DNA of 64,000 bases from Galeruca laticollis. Lineage: Eukaryota > Arthropoda > Insecta > Coleoptera > Chrysomelidae. The translations under genes were made by a program, and so were the position numbers. This document shows, in pieces, positions 1-11,170 of the stretch; the stretch's first letter is position 1, and every line of letters starts with the position of its first letter. The DNA is taken from assembly GCA_963921935.1 (NCBI GenBank), contig OY998179.1:23495114-23559113 (forward strand), read 5' to 3'. The notes beneath the pieces are model-generated. The model worked only from the letters and a program-made list of their open reading frames with translations. It did not search any database and had not been told where the DNA came from.

Positions 1-617
1 TTTCGGGTATGAGGTTTAAGGATACAGGAAAAACAATGAAATCGTGCGTCAATCTTATTGATAAAATCTGTACAAAAAGTAAAATTTAATTTAATTAAAA
101 ACGGATAAAACTTAATTGAAAATACTTTAATTGTTGATCTTGAGCTCAAAATATTAAGGTTTAACTTAAATCACTTAAATAAAATGTGGCTCCTTACTGA
201 GTTCCATAATTTTGAATATAAAATATCCTATTTTTTCACACAAGGTATTAAAATATTTATTAAATGTCCATTGATTCTACATATCATCTTCTATTTGCAA
301 CATCAATCCAGTACTCTTACAGTACCACACTGCAATATGATATCCCATTAACCAGCATGAGAAATAATTTATTTCAAAAGATAATACTGGCCTTATAGTA
401 AGCAATTTTGAGTTGTAATGATTAATTTTTCATATTTCATGAGTACCTATTTTATTTATAGTGTAATTTCTACTTTATATGTTATATGTAGAATATCAAT
501 TGAAACCAAAATTATAATTTGTGTTTACCTATCTACTAACATTACAACTATCATTATCTTTGGTGAAATATGGCTCTGGAACATAAATGGCACAAAGAAC
601 AAAGGTATTTCCCAACT
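1..617 (-). other. Probable 3' UTR and downstream flank of the GPCR gene
   Basis: AT-rich DNA after the TGA at 618-620, read on the minus strand. A reverse-strand AATAAA lies near 453, a candidate polyadenylation signal. No other gene was recognised. A short plus-strand reading frame at 418-675 runs antisense over the tail exon and looks random. Confidence 0.4.
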
Positions 618-789
618 TCAAGTTCTGTTAAGTGCTGACTCTTCGGGATTCTTCTTCATATCACCGAGGCGGTAATCATTACTGACACCGGTATCAGTGG
701 TTGAATAGTTGCTTGTCCGGGTGCCGCGAGCCGATGATGTTGTAGTCAAAGAGTGAGCAAGATGCGGTTTACCAATAAATTTGTAGTAT
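618..789 (-). CDS. Methuselah-like GPCR terminal exon: cytoplasmic tail
   Basis: This 172-bp coding part of the last exon encodes 56 residues and a TGA stop at 618-620. It starts YYKFIGKPHLAHSLTTTSSA, followed by a Ser/Thr-rich stretch with TRTSNYSTTDTG. Such Ser/Thr-rich tails are usual in methuselah-like receptors and provide phosphorylation sites. The acceptor is CTTTATTTTACAG. Its first A completes the Arg codon begun by the TM7 exon. Phase and family tail motif together make the link across the 34.7-kb intron credible; a cDNA read would prove it. Confidence 0.8.
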
Positions 790-977
790 CTGTAAAATAA
801 AGTATTACAAAATTAAATTGTGCTGAGAAAATATTTAGATCTGAGATACAAAAGTTATTTAATAATAATTAAAAAAAAATAGTTATAAGTTTGTAACAAT
901 ACTAAAATTTAAGTATGCAAACTTTCCAGTGAGTATCACACATCTTCAAGTAAAGGAACGAAAAGGTACAAACAAAT

Positions 978-2275
978 GTGCATTCATCTATTCTTATAAT
1001 AAATAAGTTACAAAGCTTGCCTACGTATCACAGGAGTAATATCTACTTGCCCTACTGTGACTCTAGAGGCAATGCTGAACCTTCCACCACTCTGCACCTA
1101 CGTATAGTGAAAGAAGCAGCAATCAGTGCCTTTAGACTGAGCCAATCAGTAAAACTGAAAGTAGAAAATCTGATCGGACAAGACTAAAGATTTTGGAAGA
1201 CATTTACCTAGAAGCCATATCTAAACCGACAGGTACTATACCAGTTAGGTACGATTTTGGAAGGCAGTTTGAAGTGGTCATAAACAACCACCAAATCTGC
1301 ACAGAGAATGGACCTCAAATGGGAAGGATCGCATCAGTTTGGTATACTGATGAATCCCAGATGGATGGAAGGGCGCTGGAGAGGGAGTGATGGGGCCTAG
1401 TTTGAGGCATTAAAAACCGCTTGGCAGAACCCCAACCATATATCAAGCAGAAGTATATGCTATAGAAATGTGCCCAGAAGTGCCTCAAAAGGGATACCCG
1501 GAGGGCTGAAATCTATATATTATCAGAGAGCCAGACAGCATTCAAAGCTCTGAAGGCATACACTTACGAGTCTAAGCTGATTTGGGACTGTAAACAATCC
1601 CTAAGACAACTGGCAAAAAACCAACCGGATCACTCTTATTGTGAGTGCCAGGTCATAGAGGCGTTAGAGGCAATGAGGAAGCAGATAGTCTAGTCAAAGA
1701 AGGAGTAAACTCCGAATTACTTGACCCGGAATCGTTCTATGTACTTTGTAAACCTTCTACAAAGAAGAGTTTCTATGCTGGGAAAACGATCTAATGAAAT
1801 ATCACTGGAATAAATTACCAGAACAAAGACAAGCGAAACAGCTGGTGAGCTTTTCGCAAAGGAATGCTAACGGGCTTCACGAGTTAGACAAGAAAGACTT
1901 GAAATTGGTAACGCGACTTCTCACTGGACATTGCCCTCTGAGGTATCACCCCAAGAAAATGGACAAATTAGAAAAAGAAAAGAGAATGTTGCCGATACTG
2001 CACGAATATCGCTGAAACTGCAGAACATTTGCTTTGCGAATGTCAAGCACTTTTCTGCAAAAGGCTGAAGTTCCTAGGAGGGGCCTTCCTAACGATCTCT
2101 TATATCAGGAACTTAGCTCCCAGGAAACTAATAAACTTCGCACGAAATCTCGTAATCCCGAATAGATTTAGGGTTATGTACAAAAGATAGGTCGAAGTGT
2201 TTAATTGGCTGCAAAGCCTTTTCGGCCCTTCTTACAATCTAGGAATTGATCACTCTTGCATCAAAGTCTTTAAGT
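978..2275 (+). mobile_element. Decayed LINE 3' fragment with RNase H remnants
   Basis: This is the C-terminal part of a non-LTR retrotransposon ORF2, broken into at least four frames. Near 1215-1330 are IPVRYDFGRQFEVVINN and then WYTDESQMDGR, an RNase H first-Asp motif. A region at about 1445-1720 resembles the rest of RNase H (SESQTAFKALKAYTYESK). Near 2020-2110 is the C-terminal signature AETAEHLLCECQALFCKRLK, which in these LINEs precedes the stop. RNase H places it in the R1/LOA/I-type group of the Jockey superfamily. It is 5'-truncated and dead. It resembles the copies at 2530-6480 and 23.6-24.96 kb, so one family has seeded this intron repeatedly. Confidence 0.65.
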
Positions 2276-3053
2276 TCTAGAGCAGGGGTGTTCAACTTGC
2301 AAAACCTGAAGTACTACAACTGTAACCTCGAGAAGTGAAATTAACAGGATTTCTTCTTAGATGTTAGGTAAGACTTTATTCTTATTAAATTATAAGATCA
2401 TATTTGTAGTGTGCGAAGTAAATGATTTTCGGTTGAAAAGCTACACTAGCATTCACATTTTTTTTTAATAGTACAAAAAAGAACTGTTACAGTAGTACTT
2501 ACTATACTTTGGTTAGTTCTCTAGTGAGGAGCTAATAGTAGTATACATGGAGAAGTCGGTCACCATAACGGTGTTCTTCCCAAGAAGCCATGACATGGCA
2601 TTGAAGAAGATCCTCCAACTTGTCGGGGTTCAGAACTCCAGCCTCACTACTGAGGCTTGGAAGATCCTGAACTCCAAAAAAGAGGGAAAGGGAACTATCC
2701 TCACGATTGGGATCGATCACCAATCTGGGAAGGCTACGTGCTAAATTTCCGTTTTGAGCATATCCCTATCTCGAGACTATGAAAAAAAGAGAACCCCGCG
2801 GTGAATCCAAAGTAAATGGAGATACCATATACATCCGGAAACTCCGAAAAAAGGTGAAACTGAGCGGAGCTACCTGAGGGTCGAGGGTCTGACTCGAAAT
2901 CAAGAAACCTGCTCGAACTCCGGGTGGGTCCAGGAGGGACATGGAGAGATGAAGGACGGGGGTGAATAGAGGCTGAATCTCATCCATAACAATTCAAATT
3001 TACCTCAGATTAACCTGCATAACGCGAATGGAGCTTCAGCCGAGATAGTAAGG

Positions 3054-3813
3054 TTGTTCGCTAAACTACAACTGGGTATTGTACTGATCCAAGAACCATG
3101 GATCATCAAAGAAGGTCAAATAAAAGGTTTGGCATGTCAGGACTCAAAATTGATTTATGTTCAAAGGCAAGTATCTCCGCGTGCCTGTGTAATCATAAGA
3201 AATAACATAAAATATATGTGTTTCAGAATACGTATCATGGGACCTTGTTCCAATCATGGTTCACCTCAACATTGGGGACATCAACCAAGACACCGTCATT
3301 GTCTCTGCATATTTCACTAGAAACGGGCCGTTGACACCGCCAGAGGAAGTACAAGAGCTAGTGAGACACTGCAACATCAGACGGCTGCCAATCATAATTG
3401 GTTGTCACGTCAGCGCACACAATACCGTATGGGAAAACACTAACAACAACGCCAAAGGTGAGTGTTTATTAGAATATCTCTTAGCAAATAACCTTGAGAC
3501 CCCCACTTTTGTCACGAGAGCAAGAGAAGAGGTCGTGGAGGACGTAACAATAGTTAATGTTGCTGCTAGGAAAAATGGAAAAGATTGGAAGGTGATGAAC
3601 GAGCCATCACTTTCCGACCACAGGATCATCGAATTTAGGATAGAGGGAGATACCACATCGATCCCTTCAATTCGAAATCCTAGAAATACGGATTGGTCTC
3701 TCTACAAGACCAATGTACAGAACAATTTGGAACACATTGAAGTAAATGGGGTAAATCACCAGCACTACGACCTGGAACAAAGAGTCGAACAGATCAGCGA
3801 GGGAATAATGTAA
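3054..3813 (+). pseudogene. LINE endonuclease domain (EEP fold), frameshifted
   Basis: Two overlapping frames together resemble the exonuclease-endonuclease-phosphatase domain. The first (3054-3320) has the catalytic Glu context IVLIQEPWI. The second (3256-3813) continues VIVSAYFTRNG, then the catalytic strand IIIGCHVSAHNTVWE, where the usual GDFNAHH is altered (D to C, F to H). It ends with SLSDHRIIEFRI, the canonical SDH motif. This domain nicks the target site for target-primed reverse transcription. The lost frame and the damaged Asp/Asn strand indicate that it is inactive. Confidence 0.65.
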
Positions 3814-4068
3814 GCTTTTCATTCCAGCTGCCCACTGTCAAAAGCTCGATCATACAAAGATGCTCCTTGTTGGAATGAGAACCTGTCAAACCTCAGGAAG
3901 GAGGCCCTTTGGCTCTATAATAGAGCCTAACGTGACGAAAATTGGCAGGGGTACATTGAGAAGCTTACTCAGTACAATAAAGAGATTAGGAAGGCCGAAA
4001 GGATTAGTTTTTAAGCTTTTTGTGAAAAGATAACTTCTACTCACACAGCGGCCAGACAACAAAAGGTC

Positions 4069-5172
4069 ATGGCAAATGGGGGAACTAGACCCACAATGTC
4101 GCTGAAAAAGCCAGACGGGTCATATACGGAAGGTGAAGAGAAACAATGGATTTTTCTTCCTAGAACCCACTTTCCAGGTAGTGAACCAGCAACAAGCACT
4201 GAAATAGCAATTAATTACACCAAAAAATGCCACAAGGGAGATTGGGACATTGCTAAGAAAATATTTACCAGACAACGGTTGGAATGGGCAATAACTACCT
4301 TTCAACCATATAAATCACCAGGATTGGATGGAATATTTCCACCACTCCTGTAGCAAGGGATAGAGGAGATTCTTCCTCACCTGCTGAAGATACAAGAAGC
4401 AGTCTAATACCTAGAACATAAAGAAGGGCAAGTGTAGCCTTTATACCAAAAATAGAGAAAAAGATGGTACTGATCCCCGATTTTTTAGACCCATCTGCCT
4501 AACATTGTTTCTACTCAAAACTATGGAGAAAGTAGTGGGTAACTACATATAATCGGAGAACCTGGAGAATATACCACTTCATAAATGTCAGAATGCCCAC
4601 AGAGCGGGTCTATCAACTGAAACGGCTCTGTATCAGCTGACCCAAGTCATCCAGAGAACTCTGAACAACAAAAATATCTCAATGTGAGCATTCCTAGATA
4701 TATCTGGTGCCTTTGACAACACACTCATGTGTCTGTCAAAGAAGCACTAAAAAGGCGAGGAGTATATGAAACTATTGTAAAATGGATGTACGAGTTGTTG
4801 TCGACGAGGATAGCTGAGAGACAGGTGGGGAATAAAATCACCTCAGTTAAAGCCACTCGTGGAACACTTCAAGGAGGACTGATATCTCCCCTTCAATGGA
4901 GCCTCGTGGTAGATGAGTTGCTCTACAGGTTAACTGAGCTTGGCTTCGAATGTATGGGCTATGCTGATGACATAGTTCTAATAGTCAGAGGCAAGTTCGA
5001 GAGCACCTTGTGTGATTTATTACAAAAGGGCCTCAGAATAATTGAGCAATGGTGCTTGTCAGTGGGGCTAAACATTAACCCAAACAAGACCACAGTAATT
5101 CCATTTACCCGGAAAAGAACACTTCCAGCCATGAAACCCCTATCTTTAAACAGGGAAATCATAGAATGGTAA
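4069..5172 (+). pseudogene. LINE reverse transcriptase domain, degraded
   Basis: Fingers and palm of a non-LTR reverse transcriptase in pieces. KSPGLDGIFPPLL lies near 4315-4350. AFDNT, the LDISGAFDN-type first catalytic strand, sits across a frame change near 4705. TLQGGLISPLQWSLVVDELL lies at about 4868-4925, and the catalytic YADD at about 4960. NPNKTTVIPFTRKR follows. A stop near 5170 precedes YLGI-type sequence (NYLGITLDSKLLWNKHV region). It uses a nicked genomic 3' end as primer. Several stops lie between 4350 and 4730. Confidence 0.7.
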
Positions 5173-5639
5173 TCTGAAGTTAACTATCTAGGGATTACCC
5201 TAGACAGTAAGCTTCTGTGGAATAAGCATGTTGGAATAATTGATAGTCAAGCAATAAAAGCTTTAATGGCGTGCAGAAATCTAGCTGGTAAGAGCGGGGA
5301 CTGTAACCCAACAATTCTGCGATGAATGTATGCCATGATTGTGAGACCAGCGAATTACGTATGGGGCAATCGTTTGGCATACTAAAGTAAGTCAGTACAG
5401 CACGAGGAAGACCCTCGACAAAGTCAAAGGCTTGCCTGTGTGTGCATCACTGTGAGAACGTGTCCAACTAGGGCAATTGAGATCATTACAGATCTCACAC
5501 CTTTACATCTGGTGATACAAATATCAGCTCAAAAGGCAATTCTTAGAATATCTAGGGAAGGTTCAGGCAATGAGAGCTTTACAAATCAGGGAGCCTGAGA
5601 AAGGGAATACTCCACCCAAACTCTCAAAGAAAACACCAT

Positions 5640-6310
5640 TAGACTATGCACAGATGGTTAAAAAACCACCACCGGAGCTGGCGCTGGAGTATTCGGGCCT
5701 GGCACCAAATACTCATTTTCGTTAGGCTCCTGTCCGAGAGTCTTTCAGGCAGAAATAGGTACTTGCGATCGAAAGATGCGTGGAAATGAACCTAGAAAGA
5801 AACTACCAGAAATGTGACATATCGATCCGTTCTGATAGTCAAGCAGGTATCAAAGCATTGAGCTCCCATGTCATTAACTCAACGTTAGCATGTGAGTGAT
5901 GAATAAAAACAAGGAATCTTTAGTCTGGGTTTCTGGCCACGCGGGAATCACAGGAAATGAAGAGGCCAACACACTTAACAGGAAAGGAGCACTAACGCCC
6001 TTTATGGGCCCGGAGCCTTTCTGTGGTGTAGGAAAATGCTCCTATAAAAAAGAGTTTCGGAAGAAGGAGTAAACCGAAAAAGAAGCACCCTGGTGGTGCC
6101 TTCCTGAGCTGAATCACTCCAAAAAGTTCCTGCAAAAATATTTAGATCTCAGTAAAAATAAGTTATATTTTCTCACGGGATTCCTTACAGGACACTGCCG
6201 ATTTAGGAAGCACCTAATGAGAATAGGTCTAGTAGAAATTGACGACTATAGATTTTGTGGGGAGGAGTAACAAACTCCGAATCACCTAGTTCTTGAATGC
6301 CTCGCCATTG
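5640..6310 (+). pseudogene. LINE RNase H and C-terminal region, degraded
   Basis: An RNase H start resembling LCTDGxKTxxGAGAGVFGPG is seen at about 5645-5710, with a stop replacing one residue. The motif WVSGHAGITGNEEAN at about 5930-5970 matches the C-terminal His/Asp part of RNase H. A Cys patch (YRFCGEE, then NHLVLECLAI) follows near 6250-6305. These features mark LINEs that remove RNA from their cDNA hybrid with their own RNase H. No intact frame spans the region. Confidence 0.6.
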
Positions 6311-6480
6311 TAAGCTAACGCAAAAAATACTTCGGATAAGAGATTTGTAAGAGTCTTGAAGCCGTCCCAAATACTATAATCCATTAGAATCCTGGAACTG
6401 CAGGGCGAGCTGTAATAGTAACGAGAACAGCTCTGATAAGGGGGCACAATAAATCTTAGGTTTCAGTAACCCCGTTAAAA

Positions 6481-8496
6481 TCTAATCTAGTACATGGAAG
6501 AGAGAGAAATATATAAAGAAAATTAGAACAAAGGAGTGTTATTAATATGAGAGTCCATTGGGTACTTCTGTGATATAAAAAATATATCACGAAATAACGT
6601 TAAAATCTCTAGAATTATTCTGCCATTCTTCTAGGTACTATTGCTCATCTAAATTGGAAATATTGAATAAAATGTAAAACATTAATTTAATTTTTTAATA
6701 TATATACTGTTAAAAAAGCCTATATTTTGCTGGTCATTAATATTTTCATGCTTAAGCTGATAAAAACTGGCTTGTTCACACGAAACGTGCATTTATGTTT
6801 CAATGCAATTCAGAACTTACCTACTGTAATTATACAAGTTGTCTCATTAATAATTATACTTGAATTAATTTGTCAGAGATTAAAATTTTGAAATGTAGTT
6901 TACTCTTTATATTTTGGTCACAGTTTTTCGATATAACATAGTTATTGATGGATAGAATAACAAAGATCAAAAAAATACCTACTCTCGATGCCATTTAACG
7001 GTTGACTAAATACATTGACTTGATGAAAAAAATTCAATTGAAATAATGTCCGTCGTAAAGAAATTTTAGAATATATTAGTTTAAGTACAGAATACTAACG
7101 CCAATAAATCCGAATTGAGACATATAATTTTGATTAGTACCTTTCGGTTATTATATTTCTTTAGAAGAAGAGAAGAAAGAAGCATATGTTTAAATATGTA
7201 ACTTGGGCACTAATCAAACAAACTTAAGCAACCAAACAGAAACTTCTCTCTAGTCTTAGAACTGTCACTATCAACTCAAGTATTAATCAATTGAGAAACG
7301 TGAGAACAAAAACTCACAGATTGAGACCACTTCACTTTGAGTAATATTGTTCGACTGTCAGTTATTCTTCACAGAAATAAGAAATTAAGATATAGGAAGA
7401 ATTGTCCATTCTTTGGAGTAACATTTGCAGAATTTAGGGCAATGCCTATATTTTCTATCTAGAAAAAATACAATGAAAATATGTTGTTTGTATAAGAGTA
7501 CACAAGATCGTTGCACCAATCCCCACGCCAGTTTTCTAGCCACATCAACTATTGCCACTAAAGCGAGAAAATCTGTGAGACAATAATATAATTATGTTAA
7601 AGGTACAAACATATGTATATAATTATGAAATTTATCAATATAGGAAACGTTGATTTTAAATGGAGGTTAAATTATGTAAAATTATTAATGAAACATTTCA
7701 TATTTAGTGAAGCCCATTTAAAATGAAAATATTCTTGTTAAACGCATTTATAATGTGGACTCAAGGATTTAAGAAATGTTCTTTTTAAATTTCAAAAATT
7801 ACTGCGTCTTTTATTTTAGGGTTTAAAAATTAGAATATTATTAGCCGTAACTACTTTTTAGCAAAATTTTACAGAAAAAAACATTGAAATTTAGTACCAA
7901 ACTATTTTTTAGGTACATAGCATTGCCAACTTCACTAGGTACCTACTGTGGAAGTTACAGAAATGTAGATTTTATTTGTCGGTCCTAGATATTTAGCAAA
8001 TTATTTTTTCATAAACTATGGGTTTCACAAGACTATTATTTTTATCTTAAATGGGTTCCATTTTCAATACTTCATAAAATTATCAATATCAAGCATATCA
8101 AAATCGTGTATTAAACAAACGTGCAAGAAAAACTTATTTGTGAAGAAAAGCATATTTGTGCTCATGCGTAGTAAGGTGACATGTTAGTAATATATATTAT
8201 AATAGAACCATACCATACTTGGAAAAATTCGTAAAAATAAAAAATATTCAATTTAGTTCAATTTAAGATGTCTTTGCGGTCTAACGAAAGTAAAATCTAA
8301 CGCATATTAACATACATCAGTCTGTAAACTTACTTAGTGTTTGTCAGACGTGGTGATGATTAACAAACGAGTAAGAAGGATCTACCTACTTAAAGCCATA
8401 TGTACATAAAAAATAAACTCATTAAGTTCTTTTTGTGAAAAAAGCTCAAGGACTTGCAATAAGAGATACGAATGATATCACAAATAATTACTAATG
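6481..8496. other. Intron sequence, no gene recognised
   Basis: About 2 kb of AT-rich single-copy-looking DNA inside the 34.7-kb host intron. No coding motif, tandem array or terminal inverted repeat was found. It may hide older transposon dust that cannot be recognised by eye. Confidence 0.5.
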
Positions 8497-10219
8497 TATA
8501 GTTGCGAATTTGAAATACCGTGTTTATTATCTTCGACCGTTGTTAACTTTATACCCAGTGGGGAACAATTTATGGACCGTAAATAGCATAGTTGCTTGAC
8601 AAGGATTTTATGGATTTACAAACAAAAACGACTCATAATTATTACATTATAATTATACACAACTATATTAGGGTAAAAGAAAAATTATTTCATTATTATA
8701 ATATGATGTAATAATTTTTTTATAATAATACATTTATTCATTCAGTGGAACATACATAAAAAAATATTAGATTTACGCTGGACATATCAACAAAACCAAA
8801 GTACATATTATACACAATATACGAGAACAGTCAGTAAAGTAAAAAGTCATCTACATCATAAACAACCTTCTCAATCAGAAACTGTTTAATTCCCCGTTTT
8901 AAAGTACTCCAGATAAGTTCAATGGGATTTAATACACAGTAGTAGGGCGGAAGACGAAGTACTGTATGTCCTTTTGCTTGTGCCATTGTGTCAATCCGAT
9001 ATTTTGTAGGAATGTTCAGGTCTTTTATAATGGTTTGAAGATCTTTTTTGGTGCATTTTGATTTAGGTATTTCTATATCATTTTCAGCCATATATTGTAG
9101 GATTTCTGTTTTTTTCGTGCTTGTGGTGGGTTTCTTGTTAATTTGTTTTGAATGATAACTGGCGTTGTCCATCGCAATGACAGAATTATCGGGCAAATTA
9201 GGCAACAGTTGTTCTTGAAACCAAGTCTCAAAAAGTGGTGAATTCATGTTTTCGTGATAGTCGGCTGAACAATTTTTTATATTTTTGGGGACAACAGCAA
9301 CGCATTGGACACCCATCCATCGCTGCCACCGGCATGTAGAATCATTATTCTTTTTCCCCTACAACAACTATTTGTGCCATCAGTCCATCCTTTCTTTATA
9401 ACGTCATGGCTATATCGTACCATGTTTCATCCAACCAAACTATGTATCGACCTTCTTGGCGGAATCTTCTTATTTCTGTAACTTACTCCCAACGCAATCT
9501 TTTTAATCGTCCACTTTCCATGGTGCTCATCCTTCCGTTGAGGGTTTTACACTCATACCTATGGTTTTCAAATATTTCCTTGAATTCCCGAAAGTTTCAG
9601 TCTTTCCAAAATCATAGTCGTTGTTGGCATCCTATTTTCTTTGTAAAAAGAGTAGAATTGTTGTTTCATTTCAGTTCCCGCCGCTACATGGATTCTAGAA
9701 AAAATTTTCATTTCTCGTTTCTGTCTTTCCCTTGTTTATAATGTCCCTTACCGTAGATACAGGGACTTTTGTTAATTCACTTGTCACGGTGAAAGAAGTT
9801 GAACAGCCTTTTCCAATTAGAGTTTGGTAAACATTTTTTATTATCGGTTTTGCGTCACTTGACGAATGTTTTCTTTTAACCTTCCTGATGCCCGAAACAT
9901 CATCTTCAGTATCACTGTTGTCACTAATTTCAAGCACTTCATTCTCTATTTCCATTTCATTCGACACAATGTTTTCCCATGGACGAAACACTGCCATTTT
10001 TATTTGTACAATGCACAACGATGAAAAGTCACAGACTGATAGGCTGCACCCTTGCTTTACCTGGTTGGTGATTACTCCGACCCTGCTAGGACGCAGGTAT
10101 AAAGGATAATTTCTAATTTATGAGGAGGCAGTATCTGTGGTCTTCATGCATTCTTGTTATATTTAACATTTACACAATGCTCCCTCTCATAAACACGATA
10201 TTTCAAATTCGCAAGTATA
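8497..10219 (-). mobile_element. Tc1/mariner-superfamily element with DD82E-like spacing (Sailor-like)
   Basis: A 1.72-kb element with matching terminal inverted repeats of about 31 bp. The left end at 8497-8527 (TTGCGAATTTGAAATACCGT core) mirrors 10188-10219 with two mismatches. Each end begins at TA, consistent with TA target duplication. It encodes one transposase on the minus strand, now frameshifted. Counting from the second catalytic Asp (AMDNASYHS) to the Glu (LNPIELIW) gives 82 intervening residues. That is far longer than the 34-41 of most Tc1/mariner families and matches the spacing reported for the Sailor group. The family name is my inference from spacing and motifs only. Confidence 0.75.
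8831..10018 (-). pseudogene. Sailor-like transposase, frameshifted in the middle
   Basis: The N-terminal part (10018 to 9695) holds an acidic segment, a KVKRKHSSS basic patch and a helix-turn-helix (LTKVPVSTVRDIINKG). Between 9695 and 9317 the protein continues in shifted frames. These include YIVWLDETWYD, with the first catalytic Asp near 9440, then KKGWTDG and ILHAGGSDG. The C-terminal 161 residues (9316 to 8831) carry the second Asp in VIAMDNASYHS and the Glu in NPIELIWSTLKRG, separated by a Lys-rich spacer domain. All three catalytic residues survive, but no single frame does. The start at 10018 is the first Met; a shorter start at the internal MAVF is equally possible. Confidence 0.75.
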
Positions 10220-11170
10220 CCCAGAAATGATATTTTAAGTTTATTTTGTTCACTCACAATAGAATGGACTTCAAAAATCTTGCTTTAATCCTAAGAATAT
10301 TAGACAAACATAGATAGGGTAAGTACACCAGTTATTCGACCAGCTCCCATTTGCGACCATTTTACCCATTTTCTTAAATAATAAGAAATGTGTTCGGACA
10401 TAGCTTTCAAATTTGCCACTATTTAATCAGTCGGTACACGATATTTAACAATTCTTAACCTACAATCTGTAACAGTTTTTGTTTAATCGACATTTCAAAA
10501 TCAGACGTTCAACAACGTACAAGAAGTTGGTAAAAAAATAGTGAGGTTCACTTAGTTTTTATTATTTTATTTGTAGTGCAGCATGATGTATTAGTAAATA
10601 AATGTTTTAGTTTAATATTTTAGGGCCGACATATAGATATAATTAAATTTTCAATATAAAATTAAATGGCCGGGAAATGGGATTTAAAATTTTACCAGGT
10701 GGTCGCAAACCAGAGTTATTAAGATTAAAAGTAAATGCATTACAATAAAATACAGATAAATAGCCGATTAAATGTATCAATTTACTTGAGTACAATTCAG
10801 TTTTTTAAATGTATAGCCGGATTTCGGCCGTCAAAACATTAAGTAATAAAAAAGGTAGCCAATCAAAGACTTAGTAATCTTAGTGGCCGAAGACCAGCTC
10901 AAATTTGTTCGTTTTCCGACCATGTGGTCGGAAATACGCTTGGATTGATCTAAATTGCCTCCACAGGTGTATTTTGACGGACGAGAAATAGCAATACCTG
11001 ATTTGATTTCCGGCCATGTACAAAATATTACTCGAAAAGAATCTTAGGGCACAGGTAAGTTTCATGTGTTATCTAAAATATAAAAAAGGTCTAGGTACTT
11101 GCATATACTTACCTCGTAAATCATTTTTAATGGGCGTTGCTTGGTAGTTGAAAATTTATTTTATTTTTAG

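Larger units (their letters stand above)
2530..6480 (+). mobile_element. Near full-length but dead LINE (R1/LOA/I-type, with RNase H)
   Basis: About 3.95 kb in the order expected of a non-LTR retrotransposon. An ORF1 remnant lies at 2547-2744, an apurinic-type endonuclease at about 3050-3813, reverse transcriptase at about 4069-5172, RNase H at about 5640-5980 and a C-terminal Cys/His patch near 6255-6310. Many stops and frame changes make it a pseudogene. An RNase H domain is known for R1, LOA and I-type elements and absent from Jockey and CR1. The 3' end is not sharply defined: AT-rich intron begins near 6480 with no clear poly(A). It lies on the opposite strand from the host gene. Confidence 0.7.

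Noticed and set aside
418..675. Plus-strand 85-aa reading frame
   Set aside because: Antisense to the receptor's last exon and 3' UTR; low-complexity Ile/Thr-rich content and no family motif.
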